Assembly (NCBI RefSeq): GCF_022458895.1
Contig: NZ_JAINFL010000015.1
Location: forward strand, 62,001-126,000
DNA: 64,000 nt
Source of the DNA: Roseihalotalea indica
GTDB lineage: Bacteria > Bacteroidota > Bacteroidia > Cytophagales > Cyclobacteriaceae
Direction of reading: 5' to 3'
Position numbers and translations under genes: made by a program. Below the pieces are notes generated by a model. That model was not told the DNA's origin and did not search any database. It saw only the letters and a list, made by a program, of their open reading frames with translations. Below are positions 8,205 to 16,043 of the stretch, one piece after another; positions within the stretch are counted from its first letter, which is position 1; each line of letters begins with the position of its first letter.

Positions 8205-9149
8205 TTAGCCTACCTGAGCAAGTTGTTCTTTAATCAGTTCAACATTGATAAACGCTCCTACTTTAGTTCCTGAAGATATGGCCAAAGACAAGGCTCGCAT
8301 GGGAGTGGCATTATCACCAGCGGCAAAAATTCCATCAACAGAGGTTTTCTGAAATGTATCAACTTCCAGGTGCCCGTGTTCGGTCATGGCACAGCCTAGA
8401 TCCAGCGGTATCTTACAGTGCTGTTCAAAATCTATTTTTGAGAACATGGCTGTTAGATCAACGGTCGTTCCATCCTGAAGTAAGACATGCTTCAGGTAAC
8501 CCGAGTCATGCACCAGTTCTTCAATTTCGGTATCAATAATTTTGATATTCATCTGCTCAATAAAGTCAATTTGCTCAGCACTTAACGTTGGCTTACCATT
8601 GGTGAAAAGTGTTAGCGCACCGGCCCAGTGCTGAATTAGCTTACCCATTTCAAAAGCAGCCTCTCCATTAGCTAAAATGCCGAGGTTCTCATTCCGCACT
8701 TCGTACCCATGACAGTAAGGGCAATGGAGAACGCTAATTCCCCAGCATTCGGCAAATCCTTTGATGGGAGGCATCAGGTCTTTCACTCCGGTGGCAAACA
8801 AGATTTTGCTAGCACTAAAGGTCTGGCCCTCGCCTGTTGAAACCTCAAATTGGTTTAATTTTTTGTTTACCGAAGTGACAAGCCCATTGATGTACTCTAC
8901 GGTCTCGTATTGCAAAACCTGCTCTTTCGCCTGAGCGGCTATTGCGCCCGGAGCCACACCATCCTGCGTCAGGAAATTATGAGCATGAGGTGTTTGCTGA
9001 TTACAGGGTTTGCCACTATCAATGATTAATACCTTTCTCAACGAGCGACCTAACGCCATGGCCGCAGCGAGCCCCGCATAACTACCTCCTACAATCAGTA
9101 CTTCAAAGTCTGTTTTATCGTGTATCATTTTACCGTATTTACAACTCAA
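8205..9149 (-). CDS. NAD(P)/FAD-dependent oxidoreductase, thioredoxin-reductase-like
   Basis: This 314-residue flavoprotein begins with the FAD-binding motif VLIVGGSYAGLAAAMALGR. It contains a CPYCHGYEV motif near residue 145, matching the CxxC active site of thioredoxin reductases, and ends with the second FAD motif GIFAAGDNATPMRALS. The middle NAD(P) domain is present (about 125-245). No thioredoxin gene is nearby, so it belongs to the looser group of TrxR-like proteins that reduce other disulfides or act as oxidases. The annotated start is the first Met; Met8 (9128) is equally possible. A perfect hyphenated palindrome (9177-9191) lies in front of it. Confidence 0.82.
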   Translation of the reverse strand: MSCKYGKMIHDKTDFEVLIVGGSYAGLAAAMALGRSLRKVLIIDSGKPCNQQTPHAHNFLTQDGVAPGAIAAQAKEQVLQYETVEYINGLVTSVNKKLNQFEVSTGEGQTFSASKILFATGVKDLMPPIKGFAECWGISVLHCPYCHGYEVRNENLGILANGEAAFEMGKLIQHWAGALTLFTNGKPTLSAEQIDFIEQMNIKIIDTEIEELVHDSGYLKHVLLQDGTTVDLTAMFSKIDFEQHCKIPLDLGCAMTEHGHLEVDTFQKTSVDGIFAAGDNATPMRALSLAISSGTKVGAFINVELIKEQLAQVG

Positions 9150-9176
9150 AGTAAAGTTAGGTAAAAATCTTTCTTT

Positions 9177-9191
9177 TGCAACACTGTTGCA
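9177..9191. promoter_or_regulatory. Hyphenated palindrome upstream of TrxR-like gene
   Basis: TGCAACA-C-TGTTGCA has perfect 7-base arms and lies 28-42 bases upstream of the start codon at 9149, where a repressor or redox sensor would be expected to bind. The rest of the 332-base divergent gap (9150-9481) is AT-rich and shows no other gene or structure to me. Confidence 0.45.
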
Positions 9192-9481
9192 TAAATATAA
9201 AAATTTTCCTTGCCCCGCCAGGATATGTGGTTATGCTTTCAGGGTAAGCTTAATAAAATGGAAGTCGTTGCTTTGTTTTTCAGGATTTCATTGTCTGCTT
9301 TCACCCGTTCAAAAATCTAATACTTCCTTTGCCCTCTTTTACGTTTATTAAATGCATAGTCTAGTAATAGATAGTATCCTATTCTGCGCTGAATCATAAA
9401 ATGAGCAGGGTTTTTGCATTATTTATCATAAATTAATTTGCCTCTACACCAACTTATTTTTCACCTAAGTGCCTACCACCT

Positions 9482-10330
9482 ATGAAAAAGATTCATCATC
9501 TTTTCGGCCTGCTATTTTTCTGCTCAGCCTGTGCAACGCTGAACAAGGCCGTAGTGAGCAACCCAGTCAACCGGGAAGGGTTGGAAGAACTTCAATTGCT
9601 TGCGGGGTATGATGTTTACCAGCTCAGAATAGATCTGATCCGGCAGGTAACCACGAACTATTCGGGCAACAATAGCTATCAGACAACACCTGTTCCTTAC
9701 CATTATCTAGGGGTTAATCTGGGGAATGGATTATTTTACGATGCTAACCGCAACCTTTCTCTCAACCTGGATCAACTGCCAGAATTGAAGCAGCTGAAAG
9801 ACTTTACCATTACAAAGATGGAAAGAGGAGCCTGGAAGTTGCCGGAAGTTTATAGAAAACAGGCACAATCATTCTCTAAAGAAAGAGAAGGGCTGTTTAC
9901 ATCCCGACTGGAAGCTGACCTGGGTGACTCAATCATTGTGGTAGACGAAGGGTTCTTATCGTCAAAAAAGACCATACAAGTGAAGATTAAAAGCTTACAG
10001 TTTAAAGGGGGCCTGTTTACGACCACACTGGAGGAACATCCCGACCATATTTTGCTGAAAGAGTTCTTACGCAAGGATGAATACCGGCAGCAGGAAAATA
10101 AAGTATATCTGGACCGCGACTATCTGGTGGAAGATAAAGGAACTGTTATAGAGATTACCCAAGGTCGGGGGCTAATTCCTCAAACCTATTATTTTATTAA
10201 GGTAGCCGACAGTTACTATTTTTTCAATCAGCACTATCGGGGAGTAAAAATCACCATCCGAGACAATGAGGTCTTGGTAGAAGACAATGGTAGGGATCAG
10301 GCGGTTTTCCTGGTAGAAAATCGGGATTGA
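9482..10330 (+). CDS. Lipoprotein of unknown function
   Basis: This 282-residue protein starts with a lipoprotein signal (KKIHHLFGLLFFCSACATLNK), with Cys near residue 19 the likely lipidated residue. I do not recognise a family for the rest. It is rich in beta-strand-like alternation and charged residues, with a YYFIKVADSYYFFNQHY stretch near residue 240, and has no catalytic signature I can name. It stands alone, with a 150-base leader upstream and a hairpin repeat downstream (10458-10528). Confidence 0.75.
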   Translation: MKKIHHLFGLLFFCSACATLNKAVVSNPVNREGLEELQLLAGYDVYQLRIDLIRQVTTNYSGNNSYQTTPVPYHYLGVNLGNGLFYDANRNLSLNLDQLPELKQLKDFTITKMERGAWKLPEVYRKQAQSFSKEREGLFTSRLEADLGDSIIVVDEGFLSSKKTIQVKIKSLQFKGGLFTTTLEEHPDHILLKEFLRKDEYRQQENKVYLDRDYLVEDKGTVIEITQGRGLIPQTYYFIKVADSYYFFNQHYRGVKITIRDNEVLVEDNGRDQAVFLVENRD

Positions 10331-10457
10331 TCTTGAAACAGATTATTAACTGGCGAAAAATTATTTCCTGAATACTCTACAAACAGGAAGCACTACCAAA
10401 ACAGGCCTGAAGTATTTTGTCAAGAGCTAACTAACGGACTGCAAGAGAAACTAGTCG

Positions 10458-10528
10458 GCGGTAGGCAGGTGGCCGTAAGCATTCGCTTGAGCCCATAAAC
10501 AGTGTTCTGACTGCCGACTGCCTACCGC
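10458..10528. repeat. GGTAGGCAG-type hairpin repeat, copy 1
   Basis: Arms GCGGTAGGCAG (10458-10468) and CTGCCTACCGC (10518-10528) are perfect inverses. The loop contains GTAAGCATT, the reverse of the TAATGCTTAC end of the copy at 60428-60502. It lies between the convergent lipoprotein and VOC genes. Confidence 0.65.
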
Positions 10529-10561
10529 TTACCCATTCGGTAATCAATCCTTGATACAGCG

Positions 10562-10939
10562 CTAGTTTTCACCCAACGAGCGGTTCATCCACAAGCGCAC
10601 GACATTGCCGTCAGGATCATTGATACTTCCTACGAAACTTCCGTTGCCCAAATCTATCAGCGGATGCAGCATGGCGAGATCATGTTGTTTAACAAATTCG
10701 GTTATATTATCTACTTCAAATGACGGAACCACGTTACCTGACGGATGGCCCGCGTTTCGCTGCTTTAGAATAGCATAATGAATTCTCCCAAAGTCACATT
10801 CCCAGTGGGCGGGAAGGTTTCCGTGTTTGTTCAATTGAAGCGGCAGCCCCAGCACATCTTTGTAAAAAGTAGCCAGTTTCTCCGGGTCTGCAGATGACAT
10901 AATGAGCCCCGTCAGTCCTTTAACCTTTGATGTTTTCAT
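10562..10939 (-). CDS. VOC-family (glyoxalase/dioxygenase superfamily) protein
   Basis: At 125 residues this is a single vicinal-oxygen-chelate domain: GLTGLIMSSADPEKLATFY at the N-terminus, a central FGRIHYAI strand, and INDPDGNVVRLW at the C-terminus, which carries the usual acidic metal ligand region. Members bind a metal and act as glyoxalases, dioxygenases or resistance proteins. It is divergent from a MarR regulator 108 bases away. A 14-base inverted repeat lies between them, so the regulator probably controls this gene. Substrate unknown. Confidence 0.85.
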   Translation of the reverse strand: MKTSKVKGLTGLIMSSADPEKLATFYKDVLGLPLQLNKHGNLPAHWECDFGRIHYAILKQRNAGHPSGNVVPSFEVDNITEFVKQHDLAMLHPLIDLGNGSFVGSINDPDGNVVRLWMNRSLGEN

Positions 10940-10945
10940 AATTAC

Positions 10946-11038
10946 ATCATTTACGTTGTTTATTAATCAAATATACAACATAAATGATTTATTATATCAT
11001 ACCTGAAGTATTTTTATTTTATTTACCACATAAATGAT
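10946..11038. promoter_or_regulatory. Triple half-site operator region between VOC and MarR genes
   Basis: ATCATTTACGTTGT (10946-10959) and ACAACATAAATGAT (10975-10988) are inverse at 13 of 14 positions. A third half-site, ACCACATAAATGAT, lies at 11025-11038, just before the MarR start. The layout fits a MarR operator controlling both divergent genes; this is inference from sequence symmetry. Confidence 0.6.
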
Positions 11039-11047
11039 ATAAATAGC

Positions 11048-11671
11048 ATGAATAAAACCGTAACGCTAGTCAATCTGTGGGCAGAGTATGAGGATAAGCA
11101 CCCGGATGCCAGTATAGATGACTTCTGCCGCTTCTATATTAGAACAAAAAAAGCTAAGCAGGAAAAGGAAGAGTTTCTGGGAGGAATTGTTCCACCTGAT
11201 TTACACAGCACCATCGCCAAGCTCATTGGGCGGATTTCTAAACTGCATACTACCTACGCTGTAATTGCCTTAAAAGAGTGCGGTTTAAATAGCCTGGATG
11301 AATTCTTGTACCTCAACTCCATTGGTAATTCGGCTACTCCTAAAAAAACAGAAGTGATTTATGGTAACTTCAATGAGCTATCCTCCGGGTTGCTGATTCT
11401 GGACCGGCTTAAATCAAAAGGGTTGATTGTTGAAGAAGATAACCCGGAAGACAGAAGGTCAAAGCAATTAAAACTATCCAAAAAGGGAAGAACAGTTTTA
11501 GAGGACTGCTACAAAAAAATGGCAGTAATTAATAGATTGTTCTTCGAAGACATCCCTCGAGAAGATATTGAACTGTGTATCCATTTACTTTCATCGCTGG
11601 AAGCGGGCTTTTCTTCGAGATGGCTGGAAGACAAAGGAAAATCCTTTTCAGCGCTGACCGAAAAAAAATAA
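11048..11671 (+). CDS. MarR-family transcriptional regulator
   Basis: This 207-residue regulator has a MarR winged-helix domain at about residues 55-185: a helix region ALKECGLNSLDEFLYL, then TPKKTEVIY and the wing EEDNPEDRRSKQLKLSKKG, which is the classic MarR DRRS motif. An extra N-terminal stretch of about 50 residues (NLWAEYEDKHPDASIDDFCRFYI) is longer than in standard MarR proteins (about 140-150 residues) and is seen in a Bacteroidota subgroup. It is divergent from the VOC gene, with shared inverted half-sites between them. The ligand is unknown. Confidence 0.85.
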   Translation: MNKTVTLVNLWAEYEDKHPDASIDDFCRFYIRTKKAKQEKEEFLGGIVPPDLHSTIAKLIGRISKLHTTYAVIALKECGLNSLDEFLYLNSIGNSATPKKTEVIYGNFNELSSGLLILDRLKSKGLIVEEDNPEDRRSKQLKLSKKGRTVLEDCYKKMAVINRLFFEDIPREDIELCIHLLSSLEAGFSSRWLEDKGKSFSALTEKK

Positions 11672-11914
11672 CACTCCTCTCATAATGCTCCCAAAGGCGA
11701 TTACCATGAAAAGGTGGCGCCATCTACTAATTGACCTTTTTGGAAAGGTACTTTGAATGAGGGATAGGCACCTTTGCTCTGCCATCGTAAAGCAGATAAT
11801 ACTAATGATCAACACTAACCTTTCATAAAACGACAGGTTGTTGCAATACCCATAAAACACTCATCACCAGACACTTACTCAAAGAATAGAAGCTTGAATC
11901 CCTAGTGCTGATAG

Positions 11915-12169
11915 CTAAACAATTCTTGACTCTGAGTACAGATCATAAGCAGCAATGAGAGATTCCCGGCTGGTAGCATTTTGGTATCGCTCATATTCCT
12001 GTATGCTGTTGCGATGCTCTACATAAACTGGCTGGTATTCTGCCTCTAACTCATCCCAGATGATAAGCAGACAGTTGTAGCTAAGCATACTCAGCCGACC
12101 ATTTTCCAGCCAGGTATTAAAGGTCTCTTCATCAAGTGCTTTGGGGAAATCTGAACTATTAAACATCAT
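11915..12169 (-). CDS. Small hypothetical protein
   Basis: This 84-residue acidic, mostly helical protein begins MMFNSSDFPKALDEETFNTW and contains several aromatic residues. I do not recognise a named family, though the start context and uniform codon use look like a real gene. Nothing in the neighbouring 243-base gap (11672-11914) resembles a gene or a repeat to me. Function unknown. Confidence 0.6.
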   Translation of the reverse strand: MMFNSSDFPKALDEETFNTWLENGRLSMLSYNCLLIIWDELEAEYQPVYVEHRNSIQEYERYQNATSRESLIAAYDLYSESRIV

Positions 12170-12328
12170 ATAGATGCAAATTTTAAAGGAAACTGAGAAT
12201 AAGTTAGAAAGTGTGCATGGGGTAAGCTACAAAGTACGGCCTTTTGTTTTCAGGAACTCAAACTTTTTAATTTTATGTACCCGTCTGTGAAGCCCGCCTA
12301 ACGGCTCGGCTATAGCAATGGCAAGATT

Positions 12329-12700
12329 TTAAGACACTTTACTTTCCGACTTTTTGGGTTCAACTACAAAAGCCAGTAGTTCGGCCATCTTGCCATCACG
12401 AAATCGCCATACGTCGCAGTACGAGTAATGAGTCGCTTTTCCATCATCGTCGGTCATTGTAATGTTGCCGATGGCCGTAACAAAATCATTCTCAGCAATT
12501 AAATTTTTGATATCAAATTTTGGCGGCTGAAGGTATGTAGTTGCCATCCACTGCCGGACGGCTTCTTTTCCTTGTAAGACCTGGTCTCCTACAAATGTCC
12601 AGTGCGTATCATCAGTGCAAAATTTCAGAAACCCTTCATGGTCGCCCTTGGCAACCGCTTCATTTGCTTTTTTCAGCGTTGCTTTATTATGCTCAATCAT
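12329..12700 (-). CDS. NTF2/SnoaL-like protein
   Basis: This 123-residue protein has the cone-shaped NTF2-like fold typical of SnoaL and ketosteroid-isomerase-related proteins: VAKGDHEGFLKFCTDDTHWTFVGD, GKEAVRQWM, and DVWRFRDGKMAELLAFV. Most such small proteins bind or isomerise a small hydrophobic compound, and the ligand here is unknown. The start is set at MIEHNK (12700), since seven upstream residues (MVIKKHC) do not belong to the fold. It is bracketed by short inverted GC-rich motifs: CGGCTCGG at about 12304 and CCGAGCCG at about 12797. Confidence 0.8.
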   Translation of the reverse strand: MIEHNKATLKKANEAVAKGDHEGFLKFCTDDTHWTFVGDQVLQGKEAVRQWMATTYLQPPKFDIKNLIAENDFVTAIGNITMTDDDGKATHYSYCDVWRFRDGKMAELLAFVVEPKKSESKVS

Positions 12701-12884
12701 ACAATGTTTTTTTATAACCAACCCACTTGAAATCAGGACTAGTTAGAATTTAAAGTAGTTTATGACACATCTGGTTTCGTTAGATGGCTGTCCGCCCGAG
12801 CCGAACTTGGATGAATGCTGAAAACTTTACGTTTGGTGTTTCACCTGTCATGAGCTATATACATTGCTGCCTGTAATGTTTTAT

Positions 12885-13217
12885 TTATGCTACTTCAAAT
12901 TCGTTTTCGTTCATTTCAACACTAAATTTCACATTGGCCTTTAGAGCAGTAAACACTTTGAGAATAGTTTCTATAGTAACATTTTTAGTATTCCGCTCTA
13001 ATTTTGAGATTTGAGACTTTTGAACACCAATTAATTTACCTAGCTCTTCCTGAGTTAGATTTCGCTCTTTTCTAACCGATTTTATCACCTCGCCAAGTAC
13101 CTCTATTCGTAATTCAAATTCATATTGATCCCTTTTAGGTGTACCTACTTTTCCAATATGCTTGTCTTTCATTTGATCAAGCGTCATCATTTTCATCTTT
13201 CTATCTATTGCTTTCAT
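12885..13217 (-). CDS. higA: HigA-type antitoxin (XRE helix-turn-helix)
   Basis: This 110-residue protein carries an XRE helix-turn-helix (RKERNLTQEELGKLIGVQKSQISKLE split over about residues 52-80) and a C-terminal tail rich in acidic residues. It follows the HigB-like toxin gene by 4 bases. Toxin-first order is the hallmark of higBA modules. A longer in-frame start at 13271 would overlap the toxin by about 50 bases; the start at 13217 is preferred because it follows the toxin stop. The antitoxin should bind the toxin and repress the operon. Confidence 0.85.
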   Translation of the reverse strand: MKAIDRKMKMMTLDQMKDKHIGKVGTPKRDQYEFELRIEVLGEVIKSVRKERNLTQEELGKLIGVQKSQISKLERNTKNVTIETILKVFTALKANVKFSVEMNENEFEVA

Positions 13218-13221
13218 AACT

Positions 13222-13560
13222 TCAACTTTTTTGATCAAAATATTCGGTTCTAATTTGCATTGCCTTATCAATCTCTTTTTTGGAAACCTTGCTAACCTTT
13301 TTGACTATCCCATGAGTTGAAATAACAAGAGTGTCTGTCTTTTCAGTTTTGTCCCAAAATGCAAAAAGCCGATACTGCAATCCACTATATTTTGTTCTGA
13401 ATTCCCAAATGTCATCTGTTAGTTTCTTAAATAGTTTTGGGTCATTTACCAACTTTGCTTTATCAATGTTGTAATAAATTTTCGCTTGTGTTTTCAAATC
13501 TAACATTTCCATGAAATCAATAGCTGGTTCAAGAAAGATGACTTCAAATTTTGGTTTCAT
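13222..13560 (-). CDS. higB: HigB-type toxin (RelE/ParE superfamily)
   Basis: This 112-residue protein matches the Gp49-like/HigB family of ribosome-dependent mRNA interferases: EPAIDFMEMLDLKTQAKIYYNI, KKLTDDIWEFRTKYSGLQYRLFAFWD and ISTHGIVKKVSKVSKKEIDKA. The basic and aromatic residues in the EFRTKYSGLQYR region are the usual active-site surface of the family. It is upstream of its HTH antitoxin in a tight operon. The module is AT-rich and sits in the cluster of small minus-strand genes with cassette-like boundaries, which suggests acquisition by transfer. Confidence 0.85.
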   Translation of the reverse strand: MKPKFEVIFLEPAIDFMEMLDLKTQAKIYYNIDKAKLVNDPKLFKKLTDDIWEFRTKYSGLQYRLFAFWDKTEKTDTLVISTHGIVKKVSKVSKKEIDKAMQIRTEYFDQKS

Positions 13561-13638
13561 TCAGTTCTATATCTCAAGTTACGAACAAAATTACACAAAA
13601 GTTGACTTATATGGAAACTTTTATCCATTTACATTACA

Positions 13639-13774
13639 GTCGCCAACGGTTGGGGCAGGCGGCGTGGCGACTTTAGTGCTTCTTTCATCCGATTTGGCAT
13701 TTCAGCTACTTGTTTGCTTTGATGCTTCTGTTCTCAAATCAACCAGCTATGCCGATTGCCTAGTGTTAGGGGCA
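13639..13774 (-). other. attC-like hairpin element downstream of the 141-codon gene
   Basis: Read on the minus strand, the element begins TGCCCCTAAC (13765-13774), overlapping the stop of the 141-codon gene, and ends CCAACCGTTGGCGAC with GTCGCCA/TGGCGAC arms at 13639-13645 and 13665-13671. Inside, GGCATAGCT can pair with AGCTGAAATGCC. The TGCCCCTAAC box is the perfect inverse of GTTAGGGGCA in front of the gene (14199-14208). This is the R''/R' layout of an integron cassette. No integrase is visible, and the box departs slightly from the RYYYAAC consensus. Confidence 0.4.
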
Positions 13775-14191
13775 TACTATTTTCAATTTAACATTACTAA
13801 AGTTTCCGTTTCTGAATTCTTGAAAGAACAGCAACTGATGATTTTGTTCAAATATAAGTTCAAGAGTATATCTGTTTTCTACCACCTTAATGGAAAAATC
13901 TATCAATGATAGACCTAGAAGTTTCTTTGCGTTCGCTTCTTCTCCAGTTAAATCAAATAATTTGGTTTTACAGTATCCTGAAGCTGATTCATATTCCGAT
14001 AAATCATCCAGTTTCTCTTTAATGAACACGACCCCATCATCAAACAGTATTTGTATCCACTTGTCAAATTTGACAAAAAGGACCTCATATTTTTCTTCTA
14101 GTACGCCTTGCAAGAAGACGGACTCATATTTCAAAGCCCGTATTGACTCCCCAATACGATTTTGCAATACATTATTATCAACTGTATCCAT
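13766..14191 (-). CDS. Hypothetical protein in cassette-like unit
   Basis: This 141-residue protein is AT-rich and not recognised. It begins MDTVDNNVLQNRIGESIRAL; the first half alternates hydrophobic and charged residues (FVKFDKWIQILFDDGVVFIKEK) and the second half is strand-rich (YTLELIFEQNHQLLFFQ). The fold may resemble small immunity or phage-like proteins, but I see no diagnostic motif. The gene is exactly bounded by perfect 10-base inverted repeats, TGCCCCTAAC and GTTAGGGGCA, as in a single-gene cassette. Its promoter may lie in the 139-base gap 14192-14330, which holds repeated CGTATA motifs and the palindrome GCTATTAATAGC (14221-14232). Confidence 0.55.
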   Translation of the reverse strand: MDTVDNNVLQNRIGESIRALKYESVFLQGVLEEKYEVLFVKFDKWIQILFDDGVVFIKEKLDDLSEYESASGYCKTKLFDLTGEEANAKKLLGLSLIDFSIKVVENRYTLELIFEQNHQLLFFQEFRNGNFSNVKLKIVCP

Positions 14192-14330
14192 TTTTAGTTG
14201 CCCCTAACTAGCGTATAGCTGCTATTAATAGCGTATATACATCCATACATCACGTATAGCTTTGCTATCTTTCAATATTAGAGGCCAGTTTTCTACCCAG
14301 CCCGAAAAACTGACCTGAAAGCTATATTAA

Positions 14331-16043
14331 CTATATATTCATCTTGTTCTTCTCCTTCACGGCAAAGTCTACTGCGCGGGCAGCCAGGGCCATATAGGTG
14401 AGAGATGGGTTTTGGGTACTGGTGGAGGTCATGCAGGCCCCATCGGTAACGAAGACGTTTTTGCAGGCATGAAGGCGGTTCCACTGGTCCAGTAAAGAGG
14501 TTTTAGGGTCTTTACCCATACGAACACCTCCCATTTCGTGAATGTCCAGCCCTGGTGCCTGTTTGGAATCGAGGGTGCGGATGTCAGTGAAACCAGCCTT
14601 TTCGTACATCTCGGTGAGTTGCTCGTGGAAATCGGCAATCATTTTCTCATCGTTGTCATCGTAGTCAATGTTCACTTTCAGCAACGGCATGCCCCAATCG
14701 TCTTTTTGTTCGGCATCCAGGCGTACCTGGCTTTGTTCTTTCGGGATGGTTTCGCCCATCATATGAGAACCTACGCGCCATACTCCCCATTGAGGGTTCA
14801 GCAGGTTTTCTTTCAATGAGGCGCCAACGCCCTCGTATTCCCGGTCTACCTGCCGATGGGCACTAAACCCTGACGCGTAGCCCCGCAGAAAGTCGGTTTC
14901 CTGCTGGTATACATTGCGGAACCGGGGGATGTACCCCGACGTTGGTCGTCGGCCCACCGTAGTATTTTGCAGTTCTCCTTCGTACGATGCGGAAATACGG
15001 GCCCGGTAGTTATGAAACGCTACGTACTTACCCAGTAAACCATTATCGTTACCCAGACCTTCCGGAAAGCGGTTGGAGGTAGAGTTTAGCAGGATCAGAT
15101 TGGTGTTTAGCGCACTGGCATTTGCGAAAATAATGGGGGCATAAAATACAATCTCCTCTTTACTTTCGGCATCAATCACCCGCACTCCAGTCGCTTGCTG
15201 CTTGGCTTCATCGTAGATGATGGAATGTACTACCGAGTTGGGTCGAAGCTTCAGGTTACCGGTTTTAGCCGCCCAGGGTAAGGTAGAAGAATTACTGCTA
15301 AAGTAGCCTCCGAAGGGGCAGCCGCGCTGGCAGAGGTTGCGGTTCATGCATTGCCCCCGTCCCTGCTCCAGGTGTACTGCCTGTGGCTCGGAAAGGTGAG
15401 CGCAGCGGGCAATAATCAAATTGCGGCCTTTGTACTGGCTTTCTACTTTTTCTTTAAAGTACTTTTCTACGCAGTTCAGCTCCATCGGCGGCAGAAACTC
15501 ACCGTCCGGCAGGTTATCCAGACCGTCTTTGTTACCGGAAATCCCGACAAACTTTTCCACATAACTGTACCAGGGAGCGATGTCCTGATAACGGATGGGC
15601 CAGTCTACGGCAAAACCATCCCGAGCGGGGCCTTCAAAATCATAGTCGCTCCACCGTTGGGTATGGCGCGCCCACAGCAGTGACTTTCCGCCAACCTGAT
15701 AGCCTCGTATCCAGTCGAAGGGCTTATCCTGCACGTAGGGATGCTCTTTATCTTTCACAAAGAAATGCTCAGTATCTTCCTTAAAAGCGTAGCAGCGGGC
15801 AATCACCGGGTTTTCGCTGGTGATTTCTTCCGGCACGCGCCCCCGGTGTTTAAACTCCCAGGGCATCATGTTGGTGGTAGGGTAATCTTTGATGTGCTCT
15901 ACATTGCGCCCTCGCTCCAGCACCAGTGTTTTCAGTCCTTTTTCCGTAAGTTCTTTCGCCGCCCATCCGCCGCTCATGCCCGAGCCAATCACGATGGCAT
16001 CATACGTACGGTTGTCTTTACTATCTATATTGAAATAAGCCAT
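14331..16043 (-). CDS. GMC-family oxidoreductase
   Basis: This 570-residue flavoprotein has the N-terminal FAD motif AIVIGSGMSGGWAAKELTEKG and ERGR. A central cysteine segment (CMNRNLCQRGCPFGGYFSS) follows, then the C-terminal GMC signature DIHEMGGVRMG ... TDGACMTSTSTQNPSLT, where the His and Asn pair acts in hydride transfer. It probably oxidises a sugar or alcohol in the periplasm with the small subunit encoded immediately upstream: the two genes overlap as TAATG (stop of the small subunit, start of this one). No cytochrome subunit follows, so the electron acceptor is unclear. The start at 16043 is chosen because it fits this overlap; an upstream Met at 16076 falls in the previous gene. Confidence 0.9.
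   Translation of the reverse strand: MAYFNIDSKDNRTYDAIVIGSGMSGGWAAKELTEKGLKTLVLERGRNVEHIKDYPTTNMMPWEFKHRGRVPEEITSENPVIARCYAFKEDTEHFFVKDKEHPYVQDKPFDWIRGYQVGGKSLLWARHTQRWSDYDFEGPARDGFAVDWPIRYQDIAPWYSYVEKFVGISGNKDGLDNLPDGEFLPPMELNCVEKYFKEKVESQYKGRNLIIARCAHLSEPQAVHLEQGRGQCMNRNLCQRGCPFGGYFSSNSSTLPWAAKTGNLKLRPNSVVHSIIYDEAKQQATGVRVIDAESKEEIVFYAPIIFANASALNTNLILLNSTSNRFPEGLGNDNGLLGKYVAFHNYRARISASYEGELQNTTVGRRPTSGYIPRFRNVYQQETDFLRGYASGFSAHRQVDREYEGVGASLKENLLNPQWGVWRVGSHMMGETIPKEQSQVRLDAEQKDDWGMPLLKVNIDYDDNDEKMIADFHEQLTEMYEKAGFTDIRTLDSKQAPGLDIHEMGGVRMGKDPKTSLLDQWNRLHACKNVFVTDGACMTSTSTQNPSLTYMALAARAVDFAVKEKNKMNI

Noticed and set aside
13511..13909. Plus-strand 132-codon frame over the higB start and cassette boundary
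   Set aside because: It runs antisense to higB and the orphan gene, crosses the attC-like hairpin, and has no protein-like composition.
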